A stretch of 64,000 nt of DNA from Stomoxys calcitrans (lineage: Eukaryota; Arthropoda; Insecta; Diptera; Muscidae), in assembly GCF_963082655.1 (NCBI RefSeq), contig NC_081555.1, positions 17,609,437 to 17,673,436 on the forward strand. The letters run 5' to 3'. The notes under the pieces are model-generated. The model saw only the letters and a list, made by a program, of their open reading frames with translations. It was not told the DNA's origin and did no database searches. Below, piece by piece: positions 34,291 through 46,800 of this stretch. Positions within the stretch are counted from its first letter, which is position 1; every line of letters begins with the position of its first letter. The position numbers were made by a program, and so were the translations under genes.

Positions 34291-36290
34291 CCTGTTTTCA
34301 TGGCTCTATCATGTTTTTCCATTATAAAATCAGCTGACATGAGCCATGAATCTGAATTTAATGAGCAGTATAAAACCCTGTTTACATTGGACATTAAATC
34401 CGCATTTAAGGCTCTCGTCAGCTGATTTGTATATAGGGAAAACAGATGATCGAACCATTAAATCCGGATTTAAAGAGCAGTGTAAAGGGGGTTTAAATGG
34501 ATTTTAAGCGAGAGGGGGGCGGCATTCACTGTTTTATGAAAAGCTATTTTTTAAGGAAATTTTTCAATCGCTTTTAGAATTATACAGGCGTGTTCCAGTT
34601 TTCGAATTCGAAAAACGCAAAAAATTCCCCTACGCATATTTTCCAAATCTTATGCTTTAAAATTTGAAATCACTTAAGGCTCCTCTTACTGAAAAGAGAT
34701 TTGATAAAATAATAAGCCAAAGAAAATCTTTGGTTTCGAGTTTTCAAAAATCGCAACAGGCCTGATTAAATGTTTAAACCAATAGAACATCTGTTTCACA
34801 CCCTTTAAATTTACTGCGCAACTAGATAAAGACTAGACTTGTTTTGAATAAATGTCAATATGATCTCGGAAAGAAGTTCTTATTGGGGATTTTCTAATGT
34901 TGTTTTAATTTAAATCTAGTTTAAACTTCTTAAAAAGAAATCTAATCAATTGGACTACATCACTGTCATGCAATTATATGTTCAAAAACAATGCACAGTG
35001 AGATAGAATAAAAAAAAATTATAAAAAAAATCTACCGTTCCCAAAATCAAAATAACAAGGCCCTGGTTGATCCGAGTGCCTCGAATGTTGGGTCACCCCG
35101 GCATTTCGAAAATTTATTCGAGCTGCCAAATCTTCATTTGTAGACCAATTTTCAAAAATTTCTCTACAAAAAAGGCCATTTAAGTTCAATATCTCCGACG
35201 GCTTCGGGTATATTTGACTTTTATTTTTTTTTTAATTTTGGACAAGACCAGGGACCAAAATACCGCATACGTGATTGAGAGCGCTTTTGTTTCGTATGAA
35301 ATTTCATCTCCTATTTAATGGTTGTTATACCACTTTTACACACTTTTTAATGTAACATTTTTTATAAATCATGATCGATTTAAACATTTGCGCTCTTAAA
35401 TATTAGCATCTATTAAAAAAAATGCTTAAATACCTAAATTTTTTGAAAATTTGTGGTAAATAAAAACATTAATCCTTATTCCGGTTGTAGATGGCGTAGT
35501 CGAATTTCGAAATTTTTACAAAATGGTATTATGGTTGTCGAAGACGAAAATTCTTTTCCATATTTGGTATCACGTAAGACGAATTCAACTGTCAAATATG
35601 ATGAAAACAATGGACACATAAGTTAGTTGCAAACTACATCATGTCTATTTGTCGAAAGAGTGTGGAACCTACTTTTATATTCCCTCTTATTCTGGTTGGC
35701 CAGGATTCACTAATAGAAGGTTAAGTCACTTGCAAAATCATAAAGTGGATAGGCCCCATTAACATCTTTTGGCATGTCAAATCTGTCGATTGAAAATTTC
35801 ATCATATAGGAGGAAATATAAACATAGGATGAATGTACAAAGAGAACAAGTTAACATCCTCAATGCCAAGTACTCCCAAAAACTAAACAAATTGTATGTC
35901 GGCTGATTGCTTGGCTCAACCTTATTCAGTGAATCCTGCTGGTTGGAGATGGCGTTGTCGAATTTCTAAATTTTTACAAAATGATATCGGCTATCGATGA
36001 CGATTTTTTTTTTTCAGACGAAAACGATCGATATATAAATTAATTGCACTACTTTTATATTAATTTGTTATTTACCATAATAGATTTCTATTAGCAAATT
36101 GTCGAAGGCGAATAAATTACAGAATACCACGAGATGTGAAATTCGGCTTTGACTACGACTGATGTCGATTTTCGCCTTTGACATCGGGAATAAGGGTGCT
36201 AATTTTCTTACTTTCCGCTATATATTTCTATTACCAAACAGTCCAAGGCGAATAAGTAACAGAATACCAAAATTTCAAATTTTCCCCATG
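34291..36290. other. Unassigned DNA with scattered repeat pieces
   Basis: 34360-34500 has inverted 'TTAAATCC.GATTTAA' motifs that may mark a small non-autonomous element. 35278-35400 and 35830-35940 pair with 31.4-31.9 kb. No gene supported. Confidence 0.4.
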
Positions 36291-36299
36291 AATATTCTA

Positions 36300-36548
36300 C
36301 TAAGGATCAGTTGCAAACTTCTCACATATCAATAAGTGCTGTCCGATTCAAGTTTAAGCTCAATGATTAGGTACCTCCTTTCTATAGCCGAGTCCGAACG
36401 ACACCTCTATGGAGAGAAGTTTTTACATGGCATAGTACCCCACAAATGTTGCCAGCATTAGGAAGAGAAAACCACCGTTGCAAATTTTTTCTGATGGTCT
36501 CGCCAGGATTCGAACCCAGGCCTTCAGCATGTGCGCTACTGTGGCCTC
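36300..36548 (-). repeat. tRNA-derived SINE, complete copy
   Basis: Read on the minus strand it begins GAGGCCACAGTAGCGCACAT and has a perfect Pol III B box GGGTTCGAATCC (plus-strand 36506-36517) within GGCCTGGGTTCGAATCCTGG. The body then follows with CGGTGGTTTTCTC, ATGCTGGCAACATTTGTGG, GCTTAAACTTGAATCGGAC and ATTGATATGTGAGAAGTTTG. It does not form a sensible cloverleaf, so it is a SINE rather than a tRNA gene. Other copies are at 3128, 42480 and 43340. A one-frame minus ORF of 62 aa across it is incidental. Confidence 0.8.
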
Positions 36549-36621
36549 AGAATAGCACGACATGTGAAATTCGTCCTCCACTACGACTGCTGTCGATTTT
36601 CGCTTCGACAACGGGTATAAG

Positions 36622-36967
36622 TTATGGCCCTTTTAGACCGCATATCATGATCGTACTCATCGTGTATACATGTAGCCTTTACCAAAAACGGTACACAAAT
36701 TTTTCTCTTCTCTTTGCTTTTATTTAATTTTTCATACTTTACTTCTCCTTTTATAACTTTATCTGACACAGAACGTGTTTTTCAATATCTGTCAATTAAA
36801 GATTACACATTTCTTTCGATGGACGCCATTCATCGAAAAAACAAAATGGTTTTGATTTTTCAGCCATGACTGATGGTTATGTGTACATGTGATGCATACA
36901 CCTTTGTTTTCACCAATACTATTACAATGACCATACATCAGATGTGCTGTGATATAAACTCTGCATA
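36622..36967 (+). repeat. Fold-back family G, left half
   Basis: It is about 85 percent alike by eye to 53795-54150: the TTATGGCCCTTTTAGACCGC end, ATCGTACTCATCGTGTATAC, ACAGAACGTGTTTTTCAATA, ATGACTGATG.TTATGT and ACCATACATCAGATGTG. The right arm present at 54.48-54.65 kb is absent. A MITE begins right after it. Confidence 0.7.
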
Positions 36968-37330
36968 GAGCTGACAAACTATCGATAAACGCACCATTCG
37001 ATATTTTTAATAATAAATATCGAAAGTAGCGATACTATCGTTAATTTCCCATCACCTATATATCAAACGAAAATGAGAAGTGAAAATCAGGAAATCGATT
37101 TAGTAGAAGTCATGAGAGAAATCATTGTACAAAATGTTTGCCTAATCGGATGAAAATAGCGCCCTCTATAGGAGCAATGTATATTTAAGTATACATTCGG
37201 TGTCGGATTGCTTATTTTTTTTTAGTTTTGCAAAAATTTAACTTTTGCGATAGTTTCCATCGGAAAAATATCAATCGATATTCTGTAAAAAAATTAAATA
37301 TCAATAGTGTCATCGATATTTTGCCAGCTC
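36968..37330. mobile_element. TA-flanked MITE, 363 bp
   Basis: The terminal inverted repeats are GAGCTGACAAACTATCGAT at 36968-36986 and its partner ATCGATATTTTGCCAGCTC at 37312-37330 (16 of 19 match). Both sides are flanked by TA (36966-36967 and 37331-37332), the target choice of Tc1/mariner elements. No coding content. The left end includes TATCGATA, the palindromic DRE/BEAF-type octamer. Confidence 0.7.
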
Positions 37331-37339
37331 TAGTAGAAG

Positions 37340-38358
37340 TGTAGCCTAGAATGCAATTAACTTATATATCGATCGTTTTCGTCAAATTTGGCAGTAGGCT
37401 TTTGGGCTTTTAAAGCGATCTGGATGGTTCAACGGTAGGAACTAGAGGGTATCTTCTTTCTTCTGTTCCTGTGGTATCACAATAGATGAAAACGTCTGAG
37501 TGAGCCTGATGGCAGACTGCCACTTAAACCTTCGGGAAACATAATACCATTTTGTAAAATTTTTGAAATTCGTCTAAGCCTTCGCCAACCGGAAAACGTG
37601 GGGGAATATTTATAATAATGGCGATTTGGAAACCATCTTTGCCCAAAATGGGTTTTAGGTATTTTTGTGAAAGAAATTCAGACAGTATTTATTTTTTGTT
37701 TTTAAAGAACGCTTTTGTCTGCAAAATAAAAAAAAATATATATTCAGCCCGATTCTGAAAACTCCCAGGGAATTAATTTTTCAATTTCTCCCTCGAATAA
37801 AATCCTCCTAATCTAATTGAATGGGGAGAGGAAATTTATGGGAGAGAGAATTTCAATTTTTCGAAAACTGTTTTATTTTGGCTTTCAGAAAATTGCAATA
37901 AACCTTGAAAACTCCCAAACGGCAAAATTTTTACTAGTATTTTTTCGATTCTATCTCACTGGGCAATGTAACAAATTGTTTTTTTTTATATAATTGTTAT
38001 TATTATTATTATAATTGTTGTTGTATTGTTTTAACATTTTAAAATCATAAATATTAACAAAAATATGTAATAGAAATCATAAACAAAAAAAATTATATAT
38101 ATATATATATATCATATAAAACAAAGCGGCTACTAAAGATGACTAATTAAAACTATATCGAAGATGCTTCCTAAACAAAAAGAAAACATTTGTTAAATTT
38201 TAAATTTACTTTTAAGATGTTACAACAAAACCCTTAAACCAGGGATTTCTTAGAAAGAGAATAAAAAAAAACTTAAACAGATATAAACAAACAAAGGTTT
38301 CAAACTTGTCGTCAAGGAGAAGAAAAAAACTTTGCATCATATATTGTGAAATAAAGTC
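37340..38358. other. AT-rich unassigned DNA
   Basis: 37750-37960 contains inverted GAAAACTCCCA / TGGGAG-type motifs that may be another small element. 38095-38113 is an (AT)n run. No gene. Confidence 0.35.
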
Positions 38359-38361
38359 TAA

Positions 38362-39699
38362 AGGCCTGGTTATGCTCTCGTAAACATACCGTAAATGTAG
38401 GAAACGTGTCAGCTGTTCTGTTTTACTTTACGAAAACACATGCAAACGATTAGTGAATGTCTGGCGACCGTAAACGGAAAGTAGTTTTACGAGCCGTTTT
38501 CGTGTCAGCTGATAAAATTTGAAGTTTGAAGACATTAGAAAACTGTTGTTCTCCTATTCTATGATTTCTCTGTGAAATTTATTACAATTTATTGTTCATA
38601 GTTAAGGTTGAATGAGTAGTCCACCATGAAAAGTGGCCAGTCTGACCTGTTGTCAAAAGTAACTGAAAATATGAGATATATGTTAGAACAAGAAATTACA
38701 GAAGAGAGTTGGTTGTAAGCGCTGTCGTATCTTCTTATCCATGCTAGCAATATGTCGTAAAACTGGGATCTATTTAGGTATTCCAAACACTCCCTTCGTC
38801 AAAGGTCAAAATGCTCTCACTATACTAAAGCCCACGGCCTTGAGTTCCACCATATACACAAACGGATTTCGATCCGGCACATGATGATTATAAGCACCAC
38901 ATCAGTTGAAACTCTAACCTCCAATTTGTTCGGTGTTCATCGTCATTACGAGAAGCTCAGCTGAGAGCTACCAGGCGTGTCCGCAGCATGCCAATAGTGG
39001 GATGATTCGTATACGAATGGAGAGTCTGAGTGAGAGGCCACGGGCGGCAACGTTTCTTGCTTATATACTGAGTGCCTGGGATACTCGATGTGGCAAGGCG
39101 ATTTATTGGCGGCTTTAAATAACCAATGGCCATAACCTTACCGCGGCGATCGGTCTTATGGACCGGAACGCGCTTGACGGGAATCGCTACCTCTACATAC
39201 AATGGCAACAGCAACAACTGATTTCGAAAACTGTAAATTTCTTTTGCGTTCTTTTGCGTCTATCGTAATGACACGTAGCTCTCCCTGAAATGTTGTGTGT
39301 GTCGTTGTTTAGCTCCAATACAGTCCGTCTCCTGATACCCTACTCAGTCTGCCCACCGCATCCATAGTATCCAGAAGGGAACCTTGGCCGTATTCTGCCT
39401 CTTCGTGCGGCTCAGGGCGGTAACTTTCGACCCATCGTTGTTATATGCCCTCTCAATATTCCGCCGCCATCGCGTACTCTTTCAATTGGAGTCGTCTCAT
39501 CTGCTCGCATCACTGCGGGGAGGGCCGTCTTCTCTGAACTGCCCTTGAGTTATACCTGAAGTTCTCCGACGCCAGGCTCTTTTTTGTTAAAAAATTTGTT
39601 TTGTTTCAAATGTCAAATTCTACGTTTTTTAATAAGCATCATTGGCTCTTTATATTTACGATACATTTGCTCTACATTTACGAGGGCATAACCAGGCCT
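38362..39699. mobile_element. Harbinger-like non-autonomous TIR element, 1338 bp
   Basis: Ends are AGGCCTGGTTATGCTCTCGT at 38362-38381 and the inverse ACGAGGGCATAACCAGGCCT at 39680-39699, with one mismatch in 20. Both flanks carry TAA (38359-38361 and 39700-39702), a 3-bp duplication of the TWA type used by PIF/Harbinger elements. The interior has no transposase and contains a family B copy at 38880-39220, so it is non-autonomous and has itself been invaded. Confidence 0.75.
38880..39220 (+). repeat. Family B copy nested in the TIR element
   Basis: GGTGTTCATCGTCATTACGA, GAAGCTCAGCTGAGAGCTAC, AGTGCCTGGGATACTCGATG and GGCGATTTATTGGCGGCTTT match 33420-33650. It ends in CGCTACCTCTACATACAATG and a short CAA tail. 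The 61-aa plus and 86-aa minus frames are not genes. Confidence 0.65.
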
Positions 39700-39702
39700 T
39701 AA

Positions 39703-40815
39703 AAAGTTTGATTAGCTTGCTTAACTACATAACATAAGTTGTTAGTTAGCATATTTCGCGTTTACAAATTAAACTAAACATTTAAATAAACTAAGACTGA
39801 GTGTTTGGCGTTCTTAACTGTTTCATTTTCTTTTGTTTGTATATCAATTAATTATATGTGTGTGTGTGTTTGTATTTTTCTGAGGGAAGGGAGGGCTGAG
39901 CAGCATATATATATATATGATCAATGCATTTATATACTTTACTAACTTCTCTGTATGTATAAAACTTGTTTTTTTTTGTTTTTTGATTTTTGTTCTAAAC
40001 ATTTTTAGTTGGGCATAAGGCGCTAGATTGTGGTTTATACATATGTATAGTATGTATGTATAGATTTACTATGTATATATAATGTAATTATGCACACGTT
40101 ATGTATTTTCCTCAATAATAATAATAATAATAATCATAATAGTAATAATGCGTTTTTAACACTTTTAATCATAGTTAAATATTGAAACATTTTCATAATT
40201 GTTTTATGGTATTATTATTGTTGTTGTTATTTTAATAACAAATAGGTTTGGTTTGTTGTTGTTTAAACTTATACAACAATAGAGTAATAGAGCAAAAAAG
40301 GAAAAAAATCAAAAAATCATAAGAAAAAGTACAATATATAAATATATTTTATATATATATATATATATGTGTATTTTATAATAAAAACAAAATGGAGCAA
40401 AACACTTATAGGCTAAAATTTGTGGTAACATTTTTCTTCCATTTTAAACAAATTTTTATGTATTTTCTTCACTAGATTACTTATATTATATCTATGTGTG
40501 TAGGTATGTATGTATGTATGTATATATATATTATTCATAAAAGTTGTATGTATTTTCTTAGATATTTCTTTTGTATTTTCTCATAAGGGATGGAAGTTGG
40601 GTAAACAGTTAGGGAAGTAGGGAGTTGCTTAAATACCCTTAGTTCTTGTTTTTCTTGTGTTTTGTTTTGTTTTGTTTTGTTTTTGCAAATTAAAAAGGCA
40701 GCTAATTTCTTAATTAAACTCTGTTTAGAACTCTTCTTGCAAATCATCTGTCTGTCTCTACTCTACTCTCTACTCTAGGTTTTTGTATAACATTCTTCTT
40801 CTTCTCTTACCAGGT
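39703..40815 (-). other. Probable 3' UTR or downstream spacer of CHES-1-like
   Basis: AT-rich sequence directly after the CHES-1-like stop codon, with (AT)n at 40352-40370, a (TAA)n run near 40115-40137, and repeated TTTTG at 40664-40683. A splice-donor-like CTG/GTAAGAG occurs on the minus strand just beyond the stop (about 40805-40813), so a 3' UTR intron is possible. No transcript end is decided by the sequence. Confidence 0.4.
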
Positions 40816-43800
40816 TCATCTCATCCATGTTGCTTTGCGTTTGATTTTAGTACGCAAACTGCGTAAAGTTTTGGGCTTTTTTGTCGTTGTCAAACCATGA
40901 CTATGTAGAGTGTGTGCAGTCCCATAATGATGTAGGTGATGATGGTGTGCTGTTGTTGTTGTTGTTGTTCCATTTGAATTGGCTGAACCGAAATAACTTT
41001 GCGTACTGTAACCCTCATCGAGTAATGATGATGGAGTACTGCTGCTGCTGCTGCTGTTAGTATGTCGGCCATTATTGCCATTGATGGGAACATATGATAG
41101 ATTGGCTGCTGCGGTACTAAGCATAGCCATCTTACTCATATTATGAGCTTGAGCTAATTGATGATGATGATGATGCTGTTGATAACTACTGTTGTTGTTA
41201 TCCCTATCCATGCTGGATATGTGTTCCTCCTCAACGGTGGTAGAAGGTGGTCTTTTAATCGGTGAGTTAGAACTAAGACTGGAGTTTTGACTATTGGTGG
41301 TTGTAGAACTAGTATCAATACCTGAGGATAAAGAAAGTGAAAGTAAGGCATCCACACCATCACGATGGCGTTGTCGATCTTCCAATTCTTCTGGTGTCAC
41401 ATTGTGGCTGAAAAACATAAGAAAAGTTACATTTGAAAATAAAAACCAGCAAGCAAAGGCAAATGGCGGGAGAGTCCAAGTATATAACATTCAACACTAT
41501 TGACTATACACGGCAAAGAAAAACAAAAAACGGCTTCAATTATGAAATTAATTGATCCATTTAATTTTTTTAATTGAAACTGCTTCAATCACGAAAATGA
41601 TAACACCAATCAAAGTTTTTGAAAAAGGATTTTAAAAAAATTTCAATTAAATAAATTGCTTATTCAATTAAAAAAATGATTGAACATTTGTGAAATTTCC
41701 AATTAATTTTTTAATTGATCCAATTTAAAAAATTATTGAAATTTCCGATATCTCCAAATAATAATTTTAATAGGATCAATTAGAAATATGATTGAATATA
41801 TGCAAATGTTGTATTAAAATTTTGGCAGAAACCGCGTTGTATAAGGCACACTCTCGATTTCGTTGCAGTATGGTTTACATATGTAAAATATTGGAACACA
41901 AATTTGAGGTTTATGTTTGGGTCCATGATCACATAACGATTTCGTTGCACTATGTTTTACATATGTAAAACTCTTGGAACACGAATTTGAGGTTTATTTT
42001 TGGACCCTTTTTTAAGACCCACCCCCATAGCGGAAATATTTGCTGACTATTGCAACCAGAGGCTCAAATGAAAGGTATTTGTGATTAGAAAACAAATTTG
42101 ATAAAATAAAAAAAAAAACAATGGCAGTATGGGGTTCTAATAAATGGTATTTTAAAGAAGAGCACGATGCTAACCCCCACTCCCCCAAACACCACTTAAT
42201 CGATCATATTTACCGACCATTTCAATGTGGGGCTCAAATAAAAGGTATTGTGCAGTGGAGCACGAATTGATACCCACTTTCGGGACCAATTTTCTGGGGG
42301 TCTACCCCTCTGGGGGTCTACCCCTCTGGGGGTCTACCCCTCTGGGGGTCTACCCCTACTCCAAAACAGACCATCGCAATATGGGGCTAAAATAAAGGTA
42401 TTTGGGAGTAGAATACGAATCTGATATCCAAATGTGGGACCATTTATTTGGGGCACCGCCCCTTCCCCGATAAACATTCCATTGATAAACATGGGATACA
42501 CTTTCTCATATCAGTGAGTGCAGTTCGATTAAAGTTTAAGCTCAATGATTAGGTGCCTCCGTTTTTATGACGTGTCCGAACGGCGTCCCGCATAGCGACA
42601 ACAATTCGTAGAGAAGTTTTAACATGGCAGAATACCTCACAAATGTCTGAAGTTCACGCCGAAATTTGTTACGAGCCGTTCGGCATCACAGGCGGACATA
42701 CTAACCTCTGCGGCACGGTGGCCTCCAATAGTAACAGAACATTAGGTGCAAGATTTTAGCCAAATTGGATAAAAAAATGCGACTATCAGGGGATCATGAT
42801 AGCAAATCGGAGATCGGTTTATATGGGGGCTATATCAAATTATAAACCGATTTATATCATACTGGGTGCGGCTGTTGGAAGTCGTAACAGAACACTAGGT
42901 GCAGAATCTCAGCCTAAATGGATTATTGCGGGTTTCAGGGGTTCCGGATGTCAGTTAGGGAGATCGGTTTATAGGGGAGATATAATAGGTTATAGACCGC
43001 GTTAGACCAGACTTACCCTCATGAAAAAATGCTATTTGCAAAATTTCAGTCCAATTAGACAACAATAGCGGCTTCTAGGTGCTTTAGAAGTCACGTCGAA
43101 AGACCATTTTATATGGGAGCTATATCCAAATCTGAACCGATATGGCCCATTTGCAATCCCCAATGGTGAAAGGAGACCAACATAGCGCAGAGGTCCACTT
43201 ATGATTTCAGCTGGGTTCGAAAACTGGCGAGAACATACGAAAAATTTTTTAACCGATGATTATACCCTCTTAATGTGATTATACCTTTTTTGTGAGGCAA
43301 TATGCAATGTAAAAACTTCTCCTCCTCCTCCCCCACCGTACTGGGCTATAAAAAGCAGGTCCCTTTTTATAGCCGAGCCCTAAACTTGAATCGGACAGCA
43401 CTCATTGATATGTGAGAAGTTTGACCCTGTTCGTCAATGGAATGTAAATGGCCAAATTTGCTTTTGGGTTAATAACTATACAAAATGCCAATAATTTGTC
43501 CATAGATTGGTAGCGGGATTTTATGTGTCCCCCTGTGTGTTTTTGTGTTTGCTTACCTTTCTTCACTGCTTTCATAGGCAGCATCCGATGATGCACAATT
43601 GCTTTGATTATCAGCACAGCCTTGATGAGATGATGGTATTTGTCCATTGCCATTTAATATCAATGACGAGCAACCGTTTAGCAAGGGTGTGGATGCACCA
43701 CTGCCTGTAGCACTTCCAGCACCTCCACCAGCGGAATATGTATGATCTTCACTGGGTGAAGAGGTTATAACAGGTGCCCTAATGAACCAAGAGTTAGTAA

Positions 43801-46800
43801 AAAATTTATTATTGTAATATTTCCGGTTGCTTACCCATTTTGAAAGGTTTCAGCAAAAACTTTTGGTCCGTGTTTCAATGCCAACATGGCAGTGGCCGCA
43901 TTAACATCATCTATGCTATCCACACCACAATCTCGGGCTAAACGCTCAATACTCTCATAATTGCTGAAAGCACCCATTACAGATGAAGGATTATTATTAT
44001 TATTACTATTATTATTGTTATTATTGTTGTTGTTGTTGCTTATTTGGCAGGCGTCTCCTCCGCCCAAAACACCGTTTGTGGTTTGTCCCTGTATGGGGCT
44101 AGTATTGATGTAACCACCACTAGCACCACCACTGCAATTGGCATACTTATTGCTGTTATTGTGTTGAGGAGTTGAGGAAAGATTATTAGCATTGTTTGTT
44201 TTGTTGGTTGTACTATAATCGGACGGATATTCATCATCGGGGACATCGGGCACCACATCACTAATGTCCTTGATAGCTTTCGACAGATTTGGAAATAAAT
44301 TTGGATCAAAGCGTGAATTGATATGTGATGATGATGATGTTGTAGAGGATTTTGAGCCATCTAAAACGTCAAAACCTTGTGATGATATCATTGAACCTCC
44401 TCCAGGACTTTTCAAACTGATTTTATCAGCTGAAGAGTTCTGAAAGAATGGTGAGCGATTGAGAGCTTGTATAAGATTTTGTCTTTGTAATTGTTCCACA
44501 CGCCACAATGAACCTTTACCCATGTTCTAGTTGGAAAACAAGAAGAAGAAGAAGACATGCATTTAGCTCTCCGCCCCACCTCAAATGCCATAAAAGCTTA
44601 ATACTTACTGGTGCCTTTTCGACTTTTACAAAGCTCTTATTCAGTGACAGATTGTGACGCACACTATTTTTCCAGCCTGTTGGAGCTGTTTTGAAATATG
44701 GGAAATGTTGTACTATCCAAGCATAGATTTCTTTAACTGGCAAAGCCTTTTCTTGTGATCCTTCAATAGCCATAAAAATTAAGGAACTGAAATATGAATA
44801 AAAAAAATTAAAACGATAATGCCGACTGGGCCACCTACGGGTGAGCTGGGTTTTTCTTCATCCTCTATATTTACCTAAAACTGTATGGAGGCTTATTATG
44901 GGTATGTACCAAGGGATCGTATGGCACTTTATTGGTATGTTTTTGTTTTTGTGGTGTTGTAACTAGATTGTTGTTGTTAATGTTATTGGTAATTGAGGTG
45001 TTAGTATTAATTGTTAGCGAACTGGTTGAAGAGGATTTTGGCGTAAGTGGAGCTTGCTGTTGCTGCTGCTGCTGCTGCTGTGGTGTTGATCCATTTATTC
45101 TTTGGCTTGAAATGTTCAAGTTGCTGTTGGATTGTATTTCGAAATCTTTAAGAGAATCATTATCATAACTTGAATAGGAGGTAGGACTACGTATTGCTTG
45201 ATGTTGTTGTTGTTGTTGTTGTTGTTGCAAATGTTGCTGCAACTGCTGAGTGGTAGTTAGCGCATAATATTCTTTGGTTGTGTGTTGTTGTAATTGCGTT
45301 TGTGTTTCAGGTGAAACCATAAGATTTGGCGAAGAACTGTAAAAAAAAAACAAAAAACAAGTTAAGAAAGGCATTTCGTCCACTAGATTAAAGTCAAAGT
45401 AAACAACTCTGACAAGCACTGAGGAATTTTATCCTCATTATTTATTTTATTATATACATTGGGGTGGGTCAATTTTTTAATCGACAAAATCGAGCTTACG
45501 GTTTTGAACGACGAAGTCCGTCCATCGGATTGTATTTACATGGGAGCCGTTTGAATTTGACAAAATTTACCAGATCATTCCAAATGGGAACTAGAACATT
45601 CTATATTGTATTAAACGGGCGATATGTACATATATATGGGTGCTATATCTAAATTCATAGAGTTCCTTTAGGATATGTGGACAATTTCGTAATGATTGGG
45701 TAAGAAAAGCGGACGGACAAACGACACGGAATGAAAAGACGAACATACCCAAGAATCCTACAGTTGGTCGTTTGGACATAGCAGACAATTAGCTATGGAC
45801 GGACTTTGTCTTTAAAAGCCGATGGCTCGATTTTGAATTTAGACCTATGATGTATTGTCCAATTTTTAACTGCTTCGTGTTTTATTGCTCCACACAAATT
45901 GACTCACCCTAATATACATCAATGTATACTTACACCACAATTTGTTGTTGCTGCTGGTGGGGATGGTGGGCTGATACCGACAGTGGTAATGCTGGATGAC
46001 TGACTAAGGTATAACCAGCAGGAATACCCGTGGTACTTAATGTTGTGGGCGAGGCAGCGGACGATGAAGAGTTAGTAGATGAAACCGCTATAAATGGAGC
46101 TGTTGTAGATGAGTTTGAGCTACTATAGTTTAAAGCTATGGGCGTCGAAGAACCACTTAAAGTGAAATAGGATGTCTTGCTCAATGGTGGACTGCTACCA
46201 CCGTTGATAGCTGCTGTTGAAAGAGAGGACGATAGCGATGTATTGGACGAGGCAGGTGAAGAAACGACTGTAATAGTAGAACCCGCTGCTGAGGCTGCCA
46301 TTGCAAGAGACGTGGAGACTGTGACAAGATTGGAGGAGGACGATGCCACGGAGCCGCTGTTGCTGGTGTTAAAGTTATTAGTAACATTATTGGCTGTCGC
46401 TGTCGAGGATGTGGGTGATGATCCAATAACAATGCCACCACCGCCTCCACCTTGATCCAAAACGTTCATTTTCTCCCTTAAATACTTTTTGTGGGGATGG
46501 TGGGTTGTACTTCCGCTGCTGGTCGTCGACATGGGTGTTGTATTTGAAACTCCATTGTTTGATTGCACTTGCTGTTTATGACCTTGATAAAGTGTGTTAA
46601 TAGAAGAACTGCTTCCATTTGTTGTCATTGTTGCCAGGTTGCCATTAGTAACACCACCACCGCCGCCACCATTGCCATTGGCAACGATTGAAGTGGTACT
46701 GGGCAGCGTTAATTGTTTGGACCCTGTAGCAACTAGCACTGGTGTTGTTGCCGCCGCCGCCGTAGACACCAAGGATAATGTATTTGCTGTTGCAGCAGAT

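Larger units (their letters stand above)
41408..43556 (-). other. Intron 6 of CHES-1-like, repeat-filled
   Basis: A 2149-bp intron (GTAAGC...TTTTTCAG). It contains a direct repeat, TCGTTGCA.TATG.TTTACATATGTAAAA, at 41857-41900 and 41940-41985; a 16-bp tandem repeat at 42294-42357; a minus-strand SINE at 42480-42727; a reverse family A fragment at 42740-43170; and a forward SINE 3' part at 43340-43470. Confidence 0.75.

Noticed and set aside
36500..36560. Perfect tRNA B box, possible tRNA gene
   Set aside because: No cloverleaf with a paired acceptor stem, and the same body follows in several copies, so it is a SINE.
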